From Sphingobacterium sp. (GTDB lineage Bacteria > Bacteroidota > Bacteroidia > Sphingobacteriales > Sphingobacteriaceae): DNA of 64,000 nucleotides. This document shows, piece after piece, positions 17,549-26,900 of the stretch. The position numbers were made by a program, and so were the translations under genes. Numbering within the stretch: the stretch's first letter is position 1; each line of letters starts with the position of its first letter. Location: assembly GCA_029239355.1 (NCBI GenBank), contig JAQZAZ010000003.1, positions 1 through 64,000 on the forward strand, written 5' to 3'. Under the pieces are notes generated by a model. It was not told the origin of the DNA. It ran no database searches and worked only from the letters and a program-made list of their open reading frames with translations.

Positions 17549-19195
17549 TTAATTATAACCCGGATTCTGAGGAAATGGTGCTCCTGTATTTGCATCCCTG
17601 ATAACCTGTGGAATAGGCCACAATATATTGTTGTCCGTGATTTTATCCTTAATCGCATTATTATACTTTTTAACACGCTCTACCAAGGTATTGGTACGCA
17701 CCAAAGTAAATCTTCTGCTTTCTTCACCCACTAATTCGCGGATACGCTCGTCGAGCAGAAAATCCATGTTCATCTGTGCACCGGTTATTTCGGACGCTCC
17801 CGCTCTTTTCCGCACCTCATTTACCGCCTGCGCAGCTTTATCAGGCATATTTTGCCCCAGATAGGCTTCGGCAAGCAATAGATAGGTTTCGGCCAAACGG
17901 AATTTCATGCGGTCTTTATAACTACCGGTCAAGCTTAAATTTTCAGTCCGCCCGTAAAAGAATTTTGTAATCGCCGGGAATAAACTTTTTGTCGTAAACC
18001 AGGTCTGTTCGGTAATATTGGCTTTTTTGCCGTATAGCGAGGTCTCGTTCGCGTTGTTGTAATACCAGTTGCGCTTAATGTTGTAGCCCGAATTACGGAT
18101 ATCATTTGCTTCAAAAATACCGGAGACATTGCCCGAGGCATTGGTACCCGCGGTACCTACCCACCATTTCATAGGAACCAATTGTGCGATACCACGACCA
18201 CCCAGGGTATCCGACAAAACAAATCCAGTAATCGTAGAGTAGTTCGGTATCCAGGCCCTGCGCGTCCAGTCGTCCGAATTGGTACCACCACCGATCGTGT
18301 TAAACTGGAATTGCAATACCCATATACTTTCTTTATTGCCACTTTTTCTATTTTGGTTATTTTCCAGAAATAAATCGCTGAATACATCGCCGGGTTTACT
18401 GCTATTTACCCCGTATCTGCTTTTCATCAGGTTATAATAACCGCTATTGATGACAGCCAATGCCGCCTTTTCAGCTTCGGCATGATTGCCCTGCAGCAAA
18501 TAAATTTCGCTCAGTAAATGGCTTGCCGCCCATTTGGTCAGCTTCCCTTCTTTGACGCCGTCCGGGTTGGCAGGCAGATTATCCACGGCAAACTTCAGGT
18601 CGTCTACCATATGTCCGACGACTTCGGCTTTTGGGGTGCGCGTAAAATTAAGCTGAAAATCATACAGAATGGTTTCTACATAAGGTACGTCTCCATAGAG
18701 ATAGACCAAGGTACGGTAGGCATAAGCCCGAAAGAAGCGGGCTTCGGCCTGGAAGCGGGCTTTATCTTCCGGCGTATCCCAATTGGTATTTTTTTCGGAA
18801 TACACCAGCATGAGGTTTGCCGATGAAATAAGATTGTAAGCCCAATTCCAGTAAGTGCCCACAAACCGCTCTGAGGCTGTAAGTGTAAGGTTGGCAAAAG
18901 CCGTTAGCGAGCCATCGCTGTTGATGGCATCGGCGATATCCGTAGATACTTGCAAGGCTTCGTATGGGCAGGCACCATTGTGGATAAAAGCGCCACCCTC
19001 ACCATAGGTATTGTATTCTGAACGCGTGAGCGTATATAAACCTGCACTTCCTACCTCGAAACCGTAGGTGCTGGTATAGGTATTGGATGGCGCCAGTTCA
19101 GTTTTCAGCTCTTCCTCCAGAAACTTCTTACAGCCTCCTAAGGTGAACAATACGATAAGCCCCAAACTTGTTGTGATAATATTTTTCATTTTCAT
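17549..19195 (-). CDS. SusD/RagB-family glycan-binding lipoprotein (PUL2)
   Basis: A 548-residue lipoprotein, lipobox TLGGC with Cys22. It keeps family features: an N-terminal KKFLEEELKTELAPSNTY, TPR-like ARFFRAYAYRTLVYLYGDVPYV, and a C-terminal DFLLDERIRELVGEESRRFTL then LWPIPQVIRDANTG. It starts 11 bp after the susC stop, so it is cotranscribed and forms the lid of that SusC. Confidence 0.95.
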   Translation of the reverse strand: MKMKNIITTSLGLIVLFTLGGCKKFLEEELKTELAPSNTYTSTYGFEVGSAGLYTLTRSEYNTYGEGGAFIHNGACPYEALQVSTDIADAINSDGSLTAFANLTLTASERFVGTYWNWAYNLISSANLMLVYSEKNTNWDTPEDKARFQAEARFFRAYAYRTLVYLYGDVPYVETILYDFQLNFTRTPKAEVVGHMVDDLKFAVDNLPANPDGVKEGKLTKWAASHLLSEIYLLQGNHAEAEKAALAVINSGYYNLMKSRYGVNSSKPGDVFSDLFLENNQNRKSGNKESIWVLQFQFNTIGGGTNSDDWTRRAWIPNYSTITGFVLSDTLGGRGIAQLVPMKWWVGTAGTNASGNVSGIFEANDIRNSGYNIKRNWYYNNANETSLYGKKANITEQTWFTTKSLFPAITKFFYGRTENLSLTGSYKDRMKFRLAETYLLLAEAYLGQNMPDKAAQAVNEVRKRAGASEITGAQMNMDFLLDERIRELVGEESRRFTLVRTNTLVERVKKYNNAIKDKITDNNILWPIPQVIRDANTGAPFPQNPGYN

Positions 19196-19206
19196 GTCGT
19201 ATTCGA

Positions 19207-22203
19207 TTAGAAGTTTACATTTAAGCCAAACATATAAGAACGTGCCGTTGGATAAGAGGCCATCCAGGTATTATCGTAATTGAGCACCTCTCTGATATTA
19301 GAAATTGTATTCAGATTGTTTACACTGGCGTTTATATCGATACCATTTACACCTAATTTTTTAGCAATTTTGTGCGGTAATTTATAACCGAAGGTGATGT
19401 TTTTCACCTGTACGTAGCTCACCTTTTTATAATAGCCGTGCCCTAATGGATTGAGATATCCTGGTGAAACGATCGTCGCATTGGGATTCTCCGGCGTCCA
19501 ATAATTGGCATCGTGTACATAGTTGGTAATCCCAAAAGTCCAGGCTCCTAGATTGGCCATGTGATCATCGCGCCATACATCAAAAACACCGGTAACTAAA
19601 GCAGATGCATAAAAATTTTTGTAAGAAAGCCGATTGGCCAAAGAAGCTGTATAGCGTGGATTTTTAGATCCGATGACCAGCCTATCACTGGCTTCTATCT
19701 TGCCGTTCCCATCGCGATCATACAGCTTGGCCGCTCCGGGCGCTGCCCCATCAACAGTAATGGTTTCTCCATTCTGCCATACGCCGATCATTTTATAATC
19801 GTAGAACACTCTCAATGGTTGACCTATAAACCAGTTATTAGCAATATCATCGATACCATCCCCCCTCAGTTCGACAATTTTGTCTCTGTTTAAGGAAAAC
19901 ACAGCCGTGGTATTCCACTGGAAATTTTCTCCTTTAATGTTCGTTGAATTTAAGGTGACCTCAATACCTTTATTTTGGGTCGCACCAATATTGTCCCAAA
20001 TTCTGTTATACCCGTTCATGATTGGCACGGTACGCGTCATCAGCAAATCTCTCGTTTTAGAGAGATAGGCATCAATGGTCCCGCCCAATCGGTTATTAAA
20101 CAGCTGAAAGTCCAGCCCCAGATTGGTCGAATAGGTGGTCTCCCATTTCAAATTAGGGTTACCCACGCCATCCCCTGCCAGATAGGCTGTCGTCACCGCA
20201 GCTCCATCATCGCCCCAGATATATTTTACATTGGAATAAAGGCGGTCTAAAGTCCGATAAGGTGTAATTGCCTGGTTACCGTTGGCCCCATAAGAAAGGC
20301 GGACTTTCAGCATGTCCAGCCATTTGACATTATCTTTCAGAAAACGCTCCTCTCCAATTTGCCATGCCGCCGCCGCGACTGGGAAGAATGCGTATTTATT
20401 GTTGATACCAAATACGGAAGCTCCATCTGTACGTCCCGTTAAGGTTAATAGATACTTACCTTTGTAGGCATAATTTATTCGGCCCATATACGACAGCATG
20501 GCTGATTCCGATAAGGAAGCGCTATTGGAAACGAGACGACTGGCCGAACCTATCATAAAATATTCCGTATCATCGGTTACAAAACCTGCTCCGCTTTGGG
20601 CCGTCGACCAGCTTTTCGTTTTTTGCATACTGAATAAACCCGTCACATCAAAACGATGTTCACCGATCTGACGTTCGTATTTAAGCAAATTCTCCCAGGT
20701 ATAATCGTTATAGTTGGAATTGTTGATGGAAGCACTACCTCCAGCCTGTGTACCTTGGTCCCTGCCTTCAAAGGTATTGCGGCCGTAATAGGTACCTGTA
20801 AATCCATTCCGATAATTATAACCGAAATTTGATCGTAGGGAGAGACCTTCCACAGGCAGCAAAATATTGGCATAGCCCGAGAGGAAAAAGTTGTTATTAT
20901 ACCTATCCTGAATCGCATTGACGTTGCGCATGGGGTTCACAATGAGCGAGTATTCCATAGGTTCGGGCACATACTTTCCTGATTCGTCTTTATAGCTACC
21001 ATAAGGACTTTGTTTAATGGCATGTTCCAAATTTGGCGTAATACCGCCGTCGCTTTTCCGGGTATATTGCAGTCCTATACCAGTTGTCAGCCATTTATTA
21101 AAAGTCTGATCTACATTGGTAGTTATATTTAAACGTGACAACTTGGAATTGTACACGACACCTTCTTGATCTAACGCTGCTAGGGCAGCCATATATTTTG
21201 TGTTTTCGGTACCTCCCGAAATGCTCAGCTGATGATCCATGGTCAACGCTTTTCGAAAGACGTAATCCTGCCAGTTGTTCGTAATGCCTTTCGCATAATT
21301 GCCCCGCTCCGTCACACTAATAATATCGCCTGCAATAGGATCTAACAAAGCACCGGTGTATCCCTGCCTAATGCGGGCAATATCTTGTTGAAAGCGGATA
21401 AATTCGTTTGGCCCCATGACATTGATGCGTTGCATAGGCTCGGCCATCCCGATCAACCCTTTGTAGTTTACCTGCGCTCGACCTAGGGCGCCCCTTTTGG
21501 TTTGTATCAGAATGACGCCATTAGCTGCACGCGAACCGTAAATAGCGGCCGCGGAGGCATCTTTTAAGATAGAAAGGTTCTCCACGTTGTTGGGATCTAT
21601 ATCTGCCAGGGATCCGCTATACGGAATACCATCCAAGATAATCAGTGGACTATTGTTGGCCGAGATAGAATTTTCACCCCTTATCAGCAGGGTCTGTGAT
21701 GCTCCCGGCGCAGCCTCCCCGGTCGTAATAGAGAAACCGGCCACCTGTCCCACCAAACGATCCATCAGGTTGGAGGTAGATACCATGCTTAGCTGCTCTT
21801 TTCCGACTACGGCCAAACCACCTGTTAAATCCTTTTTCTTGGCAGTACCATAACCTACGACCACGACCTGGTCCAGGACATTGTTTCCGGACATCTTCAC
21901 ATTGATGACTCCAGATGGATTGACCTTTATTTCTTGGCTATTGAAACCGGTATAGGTAAATAGTAGCGTAGCGGTGGATGCTGCCCGGATGGAATAATGA
22001 CCATTTGCATCTGTTTGTACCCCATTTTTCGCACCTTTAATCATGACGGAAACACCCTTAAGTCCTTCTCCCGCATCATTGGTCACCAGCCCCTTGACTT
22101 GCATTTGATCTGTTGCTTGCGAATAAGCGTAATTGGACGCCACCGACAATAGGGTGGCACTCATTACCCAGCTCCTGAGCCAGATATGTATCTTTTGTAT
22201 CAT
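19207..22203 (-). CDS. SusC/RagA-family TonB-dependent transporter (PUL2), no STN domain
   Basis: A 998-residue outer-membrane importer. It has a signal peptide (ending NYAYSQ), directly followed by the carboxypeptidase-like domain (VKGLVTNDAGEGLKGVSVMI, about 35-110), a TonB-box-like DQVVVVGYGT, a plug (ILKDASAAAIYGSRAANGVILIQTKR) and the barrel. The lack of an STN domain agrees with control by the HTCS encoded upstream rather than by a sigma/FecR pair. The transcript likely begins near 22516, giving a leader of about 310 nt. Confidence 0.95.
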   Translation of the reverse strand: MIQKIHIWLRSWVMSATLLSVASNYAYSQATDQMQVKGLVTNDAGEGLKGVSVMIKGAKNGVQTDANGHYSIRAASTATLLFTYTGFNSQEIKVNPSGVINVKMSGNNVLDQVVVVGYGTAKKKDLTGGLAVVGKEQLSMVSTSNLMDRLVGQVAGFSITTGEAAPGASQTLLIRGENSISANNSPLIILDGIPYSGSLADIDPNNVENLSILKDASAAAIYGSRAANGVILIQTKRGALGRAQVNYKGLIGMAEPMQRINVMGPNEFIRFQQDIARIRQGYTGALLDPIAGDIISVTERGNYAKGITNNWQDYVFRKALTMDHQLSISGGTENTKYMAALAALDQEGVVYNSKLSRLNITTNVDQTFNKWLTTGIGLQYTRKSDGGITPNLEHAIKQSPYGSYKDESGKYVPEPMEYSLIVNPMRNVNAIQDRYNNNFFLSGYANILLPVEGLSLRSNFGYNYRNGFTGTYYGRNTFEGRDQGTQAGGSASINNSNYNDYTWENLLKYERQIGEHRFDVTGLFSMQKTKSWSTAQSGAGFVTDDTEYFMIGSASRLVSNSASLSESAMLSYMGRINYAYKGKYLLTLTGRTDGASVFGINNKYAFFPVAAAAWQIGEERFLKDNVKWLDMLKVRLSYGANGNQAITPYRTLDRLYSNVKYIWGDDGAAVTTAYLAGDGVGNPNLKWETTYSTNLGLDFQLFNNRLGGTIDAYLSKTRDLLMTRTVPIMNGYNRIWDNIGATQNKGIEVTLNSTNIKGENFQWNTTAVFSLNRDKIVELRGDGIDDIANNWFIGQPLRVFYDYKMIGVWQNGETITVDGAAPGAAKLYDRDGNGKIEASDRLVIGSKNPRYTASLANRLSYKNFYASALVTGVFDVWRDDHMANLGAWTFGITNYVHDANYWTPENPNATIVSPGYLNPLGHGYYKKVSYVQVKNITFGYKLPHKIAKKLGVNGIDINASVNNLNTISNIREVLNYDNTWMASYPTARSYMFGLNVNF

Positions 22204-22522
22204 TGATTTATATTGGTTAGTTTAAAATTTACATGAGCTCTTTACTTTCCCTTTCTCGTAAAGAATATGGTTTTGAAATAGGTCTGCTTCAATAGGCTTG
22301 GATTTTTAATTTAACTTCTTGTGATAAATAACATCTCATTGCTGCAAATGCATGCGCAATGCTGATCGCAAAACTTCGTTTTCGGATTTATTGACGAAGC
22401 ATAAAATTCCGTTGCGCCTTGCTAATGTTATTTGTAAAGTTGTGGTTACCTTTCGTGAGCCTAATCACGTGGTCAGGAGGAATTTTCATACACATATTTT
22501 GCTTTTTTAAAATTGGTTAAGA

Positions 22523-22530
22523 CAAAACTA
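22523..22530 (-). promoter_or_regulatory. Candidate -7 box of the PUL2 susC promoter
   Basis: The minus strand reads TAGTTTTG, matching the Bacteroidota consensus TAnnTTTG. It lies 28 nt downstream of the 31-bp operator. No convincing -33 element is seen, which suits an activator-dependent promoter. Confidence 0.6.
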
Positions 22531-22558
22531 TCATCATAACCAATTCATAGGGTTCGTT

Positions 22559-22589
22559 TTTGTACGAAAATGGTTTGATTTTGTACAAA
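22559..22589 (-). promoter_or_regulatory. Candidate HTCS operator upstream of susC
   Basis: Minus strand: TTTGTACAAA, then AACCATTT in the middle, then TTCGTACAAA. The two GTACAAA half-sites are exactly 21 bp apart. The same arrangement occurs at 35662-35692 before the other PUL2 operon. Tandem half-sites two helical turns apart fit an AraC-type DNA-binding domain such as that at the end of the HTCS. Confidence 0.7.
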
Positions 22590-22642
22590 TAGCAAAAACA
22601 GGTATATTTCGCGCTAAAATAGGGATATAGAGCAATTTATAA

Positions 22643-23869
22643 TTAATTTTTTATACCCATTACATGATCAAGGATAACCGTATCACTTTGTTGTACATCG
22701 ATCGCTTCATCCTTCCCTTCATAAATAATATCCCTGAAACTAGCCTGCGAGATACCTTTGGCTTTTATAGGCTGATGGCTGACTAGATTTCGTACGAATA
22801 GGCCTTTTACATGTTCGGCATACTCAACGACCAGACCTTGTTTCGCTAAAGGACTAATGACCATATTCTCGATGAAAACATTGCTTATCCGAAGTTTACC
22901 CACGGGCATAATCCGTATGGATCGGTGTGAAATTGAATAAAAGTCCTGCCAGTGCTGGAGATAAATAGTTGAAATGTTGTCGATTTCACCCCTATATATC
23001 GAACCACTTACCACATTTACATTTTCTTCGCCTGCTCCCACTCCGGTATCTGTCAACCCTATATTAATAAAGTCGTCACCACTTCTTCCTCTGCAATTTG
23101 CAATAAGAATATTTTTACAGCCAAAACGTATCCCCATGCCATCTTGGTTTAAGATCTGTTTGTCTACTCCACCAACAGTAACGGCCTGCCTTACGTTAAA
23201 AGTCATATCACTCACCTTACCGTTTGTACAGCGTTCCAGGACCAATCCATGACCATGATAATCTTTTAATGTAATGCCGCTAACCTCAAAGACATCGGTG
23301 TGAGCCAATATAATGGCGTGGTTCCTCCATCCACCTTTTTGGTTCTCTCCGGGCTTACCTGCATCCGTACCATAAGATTGTCCAAATCCGCTGGGGTTTA
23401 GCGACAAGGTTTTATTATGGTCACCGGTAGCCCTGGGGTGATCAGCTCCTTCCAAAAGGACATTGCCCTTGCCAATAATCCTGATATTCTTTAACGGTAC
23501 GATGTCTTTGATGGTCAATCCGGCATTTGCCGAACGAATAAAATTGTCCCGGCATTTATCCGATAGCTTAATGATGCAGTTATTCAATTCGAGCTCGAAA
23601 TCACCGGGCAACAAAATGGCTTGATCAATAAGCCAGACACTTTTTTTCCCTACCGCATCATATTTAGGGATCACTACTTTTCCAGTCGTGTTTTTTGCTT
23701 CATTTATGGCTTTTTGTATCCGCTCTGATTGGGAACCAGTTTTGTATTTATTGGGGCTGATATAAGTCTCTTCTACCTTTTGGCTGACAGCCGCTGCCAG
23801 ATAAATTACATTACACAAGCAAATAAAATAGGTGAGCAGAAGCGTTCTTCTAAAAATTGTCATTTTCAT
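22643..23869 (-). CDS. Secreted right-handed beta-helix protein, GH28/pectate-lyase-like
   Basis: A 408-residue protein with a signal peptide (about 1-32). The opening (SERIQKAINEAKNTTGKVVIP) is typical of pectin-type beta-helices, and the body shows helix rungs (IRIIGKGNVLLEG, FEVSGITLKDYHGHGLVLERC, NILIANCRGRSGDDFINIG). NQDG (about 240) and GDD (about 263) recall the GH28 NTDG and QDD motifs. However, GHG (about 208) comes before rather than after them and no RIK is seen, so activity is uncertain: hydrolase, lyase or epimerase. The ATG at 23869 begins the signal peptide. It follows the HTCS by 78 bp without a terminator, so it may be cotranscribed. Confidence 0.7.
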   Translation of the reverse strand: MKMTIFRRTLLLTYFICLCNVIYLAAAVSQKVEETYISPNKYKTGSQSERIQKAINEAKNTTGKVVIPKYDAVGKKSVWLIDQAILLPGDFELELNNCIIKLSDKCRDNFIRSANAGLTIKDIVPLKNIRIIGKGNVLLEGADHPRATGDHNKTLSLNPSGFGQSYGTDAGKPGENQKGGWRNHAIILAHTDVFEVSGITLKDYHGHGLVLERCTNGKVSDMTFNVRQAVTVGGVDKQILNQDGMGIRFGCKNILIANCRGRSGDDFINIGLTDTGVGAGEENVNVVSGSIYRGEIDNISTIYLQHWQDFYSISHRSIRIMPVGKLRISNVFIENMVISPLAKQGLVVEYAEHVKGLFVRNLVSHQPIKAKGISQASFRDIIYEGKDEAIDVQQSDTVILDHVMGIKN

Positions 23870-23947
23870 TATTATTAGGATTTCAAAAATATAGAATTGC
23901 CTTTCTCCCATCTGAAAGGGTTATTGGTCAACTATTGGCTGTTCTTT

Positions 23948-26900
23948 TTATTTCTTTCCACTGGAAACCTTTTTCTTAAACTCTGAAGGGCTCAGTTCAA
24001 ACTGCTTTTTGAAACAGACGCTAAAGTATTTGGCATTGTTAAACCCGGTTTGGTAAGCAACCTCTGCTACGGTCAAATCCGATTTCTCCAACAGGTAAGC
24101 GCTTCTTTTGAGGCGCATGTTCAAAATAAATTCTTTGATCGACATCCCAACAATATCATGTATTTTTTGATAGAGAATGGTTCTACCTACGTTCATATCA
24201 GCCACAAAATCCTCTACAGAATAACTGGCATTATCAATGTTTTCTTCAATGACCTGAATGGCCTTAAGCAGTAGTTCCTCGTCCATGGAGGTGACGGTAA
24301 CATTGGAGGGATCCACCTGAATATGTTTGCTGTATTTTTCTTTTAGTTCCTGCTGATTTCTTAGAATGGTTTCAATTTGTTGCAACAGATAGTCGACATG
24401 AAAGGGTTTATCAATAAACACGTTGGCTCCATATTCCAATGCTTTTATTTTATTCTGATTGTCATCTCCGGTACCCGAAATCATGATAATAGGAATATGG
24501 CTAGTCTTAAAATTTTGTCTAAGGCTACGGCAGACTTCCAAACCATTGCGATTTGGCATGATCAAATCGGTAATAATGAGTTGCGGATAAATTTTTTCAG
24601 CTTTTGTTAAGCCTTCTTCTCCGTCACTTGCAGTATATACATTATATTTTTCGGCCAGGCGTTGCTCCAGATAGACACGAAGCTGTTGATCATCTTCGAT
24701 GAGCAGAATATTATCCGTTTTTTTGATAGGGATAGATCCGCTTTCAGGCATTGCTGTATCCTGCGTGATGATCTCGTCGATTTCAGAAACAGTATAATCA
24801 TACACGTTAGACTGCATATCGCCTGAACCGGCCTGTTTTCTTAAAGGTAAGGAAATGGTAAATGAAATTTTATCTGTCTTATTGACCATCCATATTTTGC
24901 CCTCAAGCACATCTACCAGTTCTTTTACAATGGCAAGCCCTAATCCTGAACTTTCTTCAAAAGTTGGCCTATGCGACGACAGCCGGTTGAAAGAGGTATA
25001 CAACGTTGCAATCTGTTCTTCGGAAAAACAATCGCCGGTATTTAAAACTTCGATGGAGATGTATTCTGTTTCTTCTGGGTTTAGTACCGAAAACCGTTCT
25101 TTTTCTTCTGCTGTAGCACTATAGATACGTACACCCACATACCCATTGTCAGGTGTATACTTTAGGGCATTGGAGAACAGATTAGTCAATATTTTCTCGA
25201 TAATATCATAATCAAAGGCAACATATAAATTGTCCTTATACGCCGAAATATTGGTTTCAATGCCTTTTTTATTGGCATAGAGCTCAAATAGGCCAAATAT
25301 ATCCCTTACAAAATTGATAAAATCACCAATTTGCGGATTGAGTGTAATTTTTTGGCTTTCGATTTCGCGAAAACGTAACAATTGACTGATCATCCGCTGT
25401 ATTCTGGAGACATTTTTCTCTATTAAATCCATATAAACCAAAGCAGTATCATTAGCCACAATAGTGTCTTTGAGTTGCTTAAGCGGCTGTAATACCAGTG
25501 TTAGCGGTGTTTTTAAATCGTGCGAGATATTGGTAAAGAAGTCCGTGCGCGCCTGATTCAGCTCTTGCATATTCTGTTCCTTTAAACGCTCAAGTGCCAA
25601 ACGCTCCTTAAATACTCTTTTATTGCTGTAATACCGCATAATGAAAAAGAGCAAGGCAAAAACAAGTGCTGCATAGAAACAATAGGCCCACCAGGACAAG
25701 AAAAATGGGGGATCGACGTGGATGTACAATCGCGATATTTGATCGCCCCACTGCCCATCATTGTTGGAAGCCTTGATTTCAAAAGTATAATCTCCGCCCG
25801 GAAGATTGAGAAACTGTACGGATTTCTGACCTGCATGACTAATTTGCCATTCTTCGCCAAGTCCCAACATCCGGTAAGCAAATTGGTTCTTATCTGCGGA
25901 TAAATAGCTATTTGCCGAAAACTTGATTTCTACATTGGACTGGCTACTTGAGAGCCTTATCTTGTCTTCTTTTTGATTGGAAAGGCTACCGATATCTTTC
26001 GTCAAAATTGACGAGCCGTCATCTGGTTTCACTAATTTGTTGTTAACCAAAAATCCTGTAAAAAACACCTTCGGTTTTTGCAGGTTTTTATTGAGGTATG
26101 CGGGATCGAACAGCAGAAATCCATTTGTGCCACCAAATAGCATTTCACCCCTGGAAGTCTTGTAAGCGGCATGAATATAAAATGAACCAATCTTATTTTC
26201 CTGGTAGAACCTGGCTTTTTCAAATTTCCTGGATTTCCGATCGAAACAATAAAGACCATCACTGGTGCTTAGCCAGACATTTTTCGTGGCGTTATCTTCT
26301 AATAGGCCAAATACCATTTTCGCAGGCAATCCGCTACTCGCACTATAATTGATGTATGATCCATCTTTTTTGAGCACATTTACACCTTTGCCCAATGTTC
26401 CCAACCATATTTCGCCATTTGAGGTGAGTGTATAACTGCACAGGTAATTTGCAGAATAGGAGGCATCTTTGATCAAGTAGTGCTTCAACACCTTTAACGT
26501 GTGGGTATCTACAACAACAAAACCTTGATGGCTAATTAAACAAAGCTGATTTTGGTTATTCACATATAATGCTTCGACTTCCAGATTCAATTTTTCCCCA
26601 GTAACATCGATGACACTCACCATTTCTATAGGGCCTAGCGGCTTCTTGCGATATAAAAATGATTTATCGGGATCTGTCATCCACCAGGTGCCTTCCTTAT
26701 CGTTTACAAAATCATAAACCGTGAGCGGCTGCCCGCTTTCCGGAGAGCGAAAATCGAAACTGTTGAAAAAGCGATGGACCACATCATAACGGCCAATACC
26801 ACCATTGTAGGCCGAAATCAAGAGGCTTTTGCTCATGCCATCGAACTTCAGGCGTTTAATCATATTGGGGCTTGACGAACTTCCCTGCGATTGTTCAGGG

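Larger units (their letters stand above)
22204..22642 (-). promoter_or_regulatory. Upstream region and long leader of the PUL2 susC operon
   Basis: No gene is seen. It carries the candidate HTCS operator (22559-22589) and the TAnnTTTG box (22523-22530). The predicted leader of about 310 nt includes potential hairpins: CTTCG/CGAAG around 22380-22405 and CATTGC/GCAATG around 22337-22361. Confidence 0.65.
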
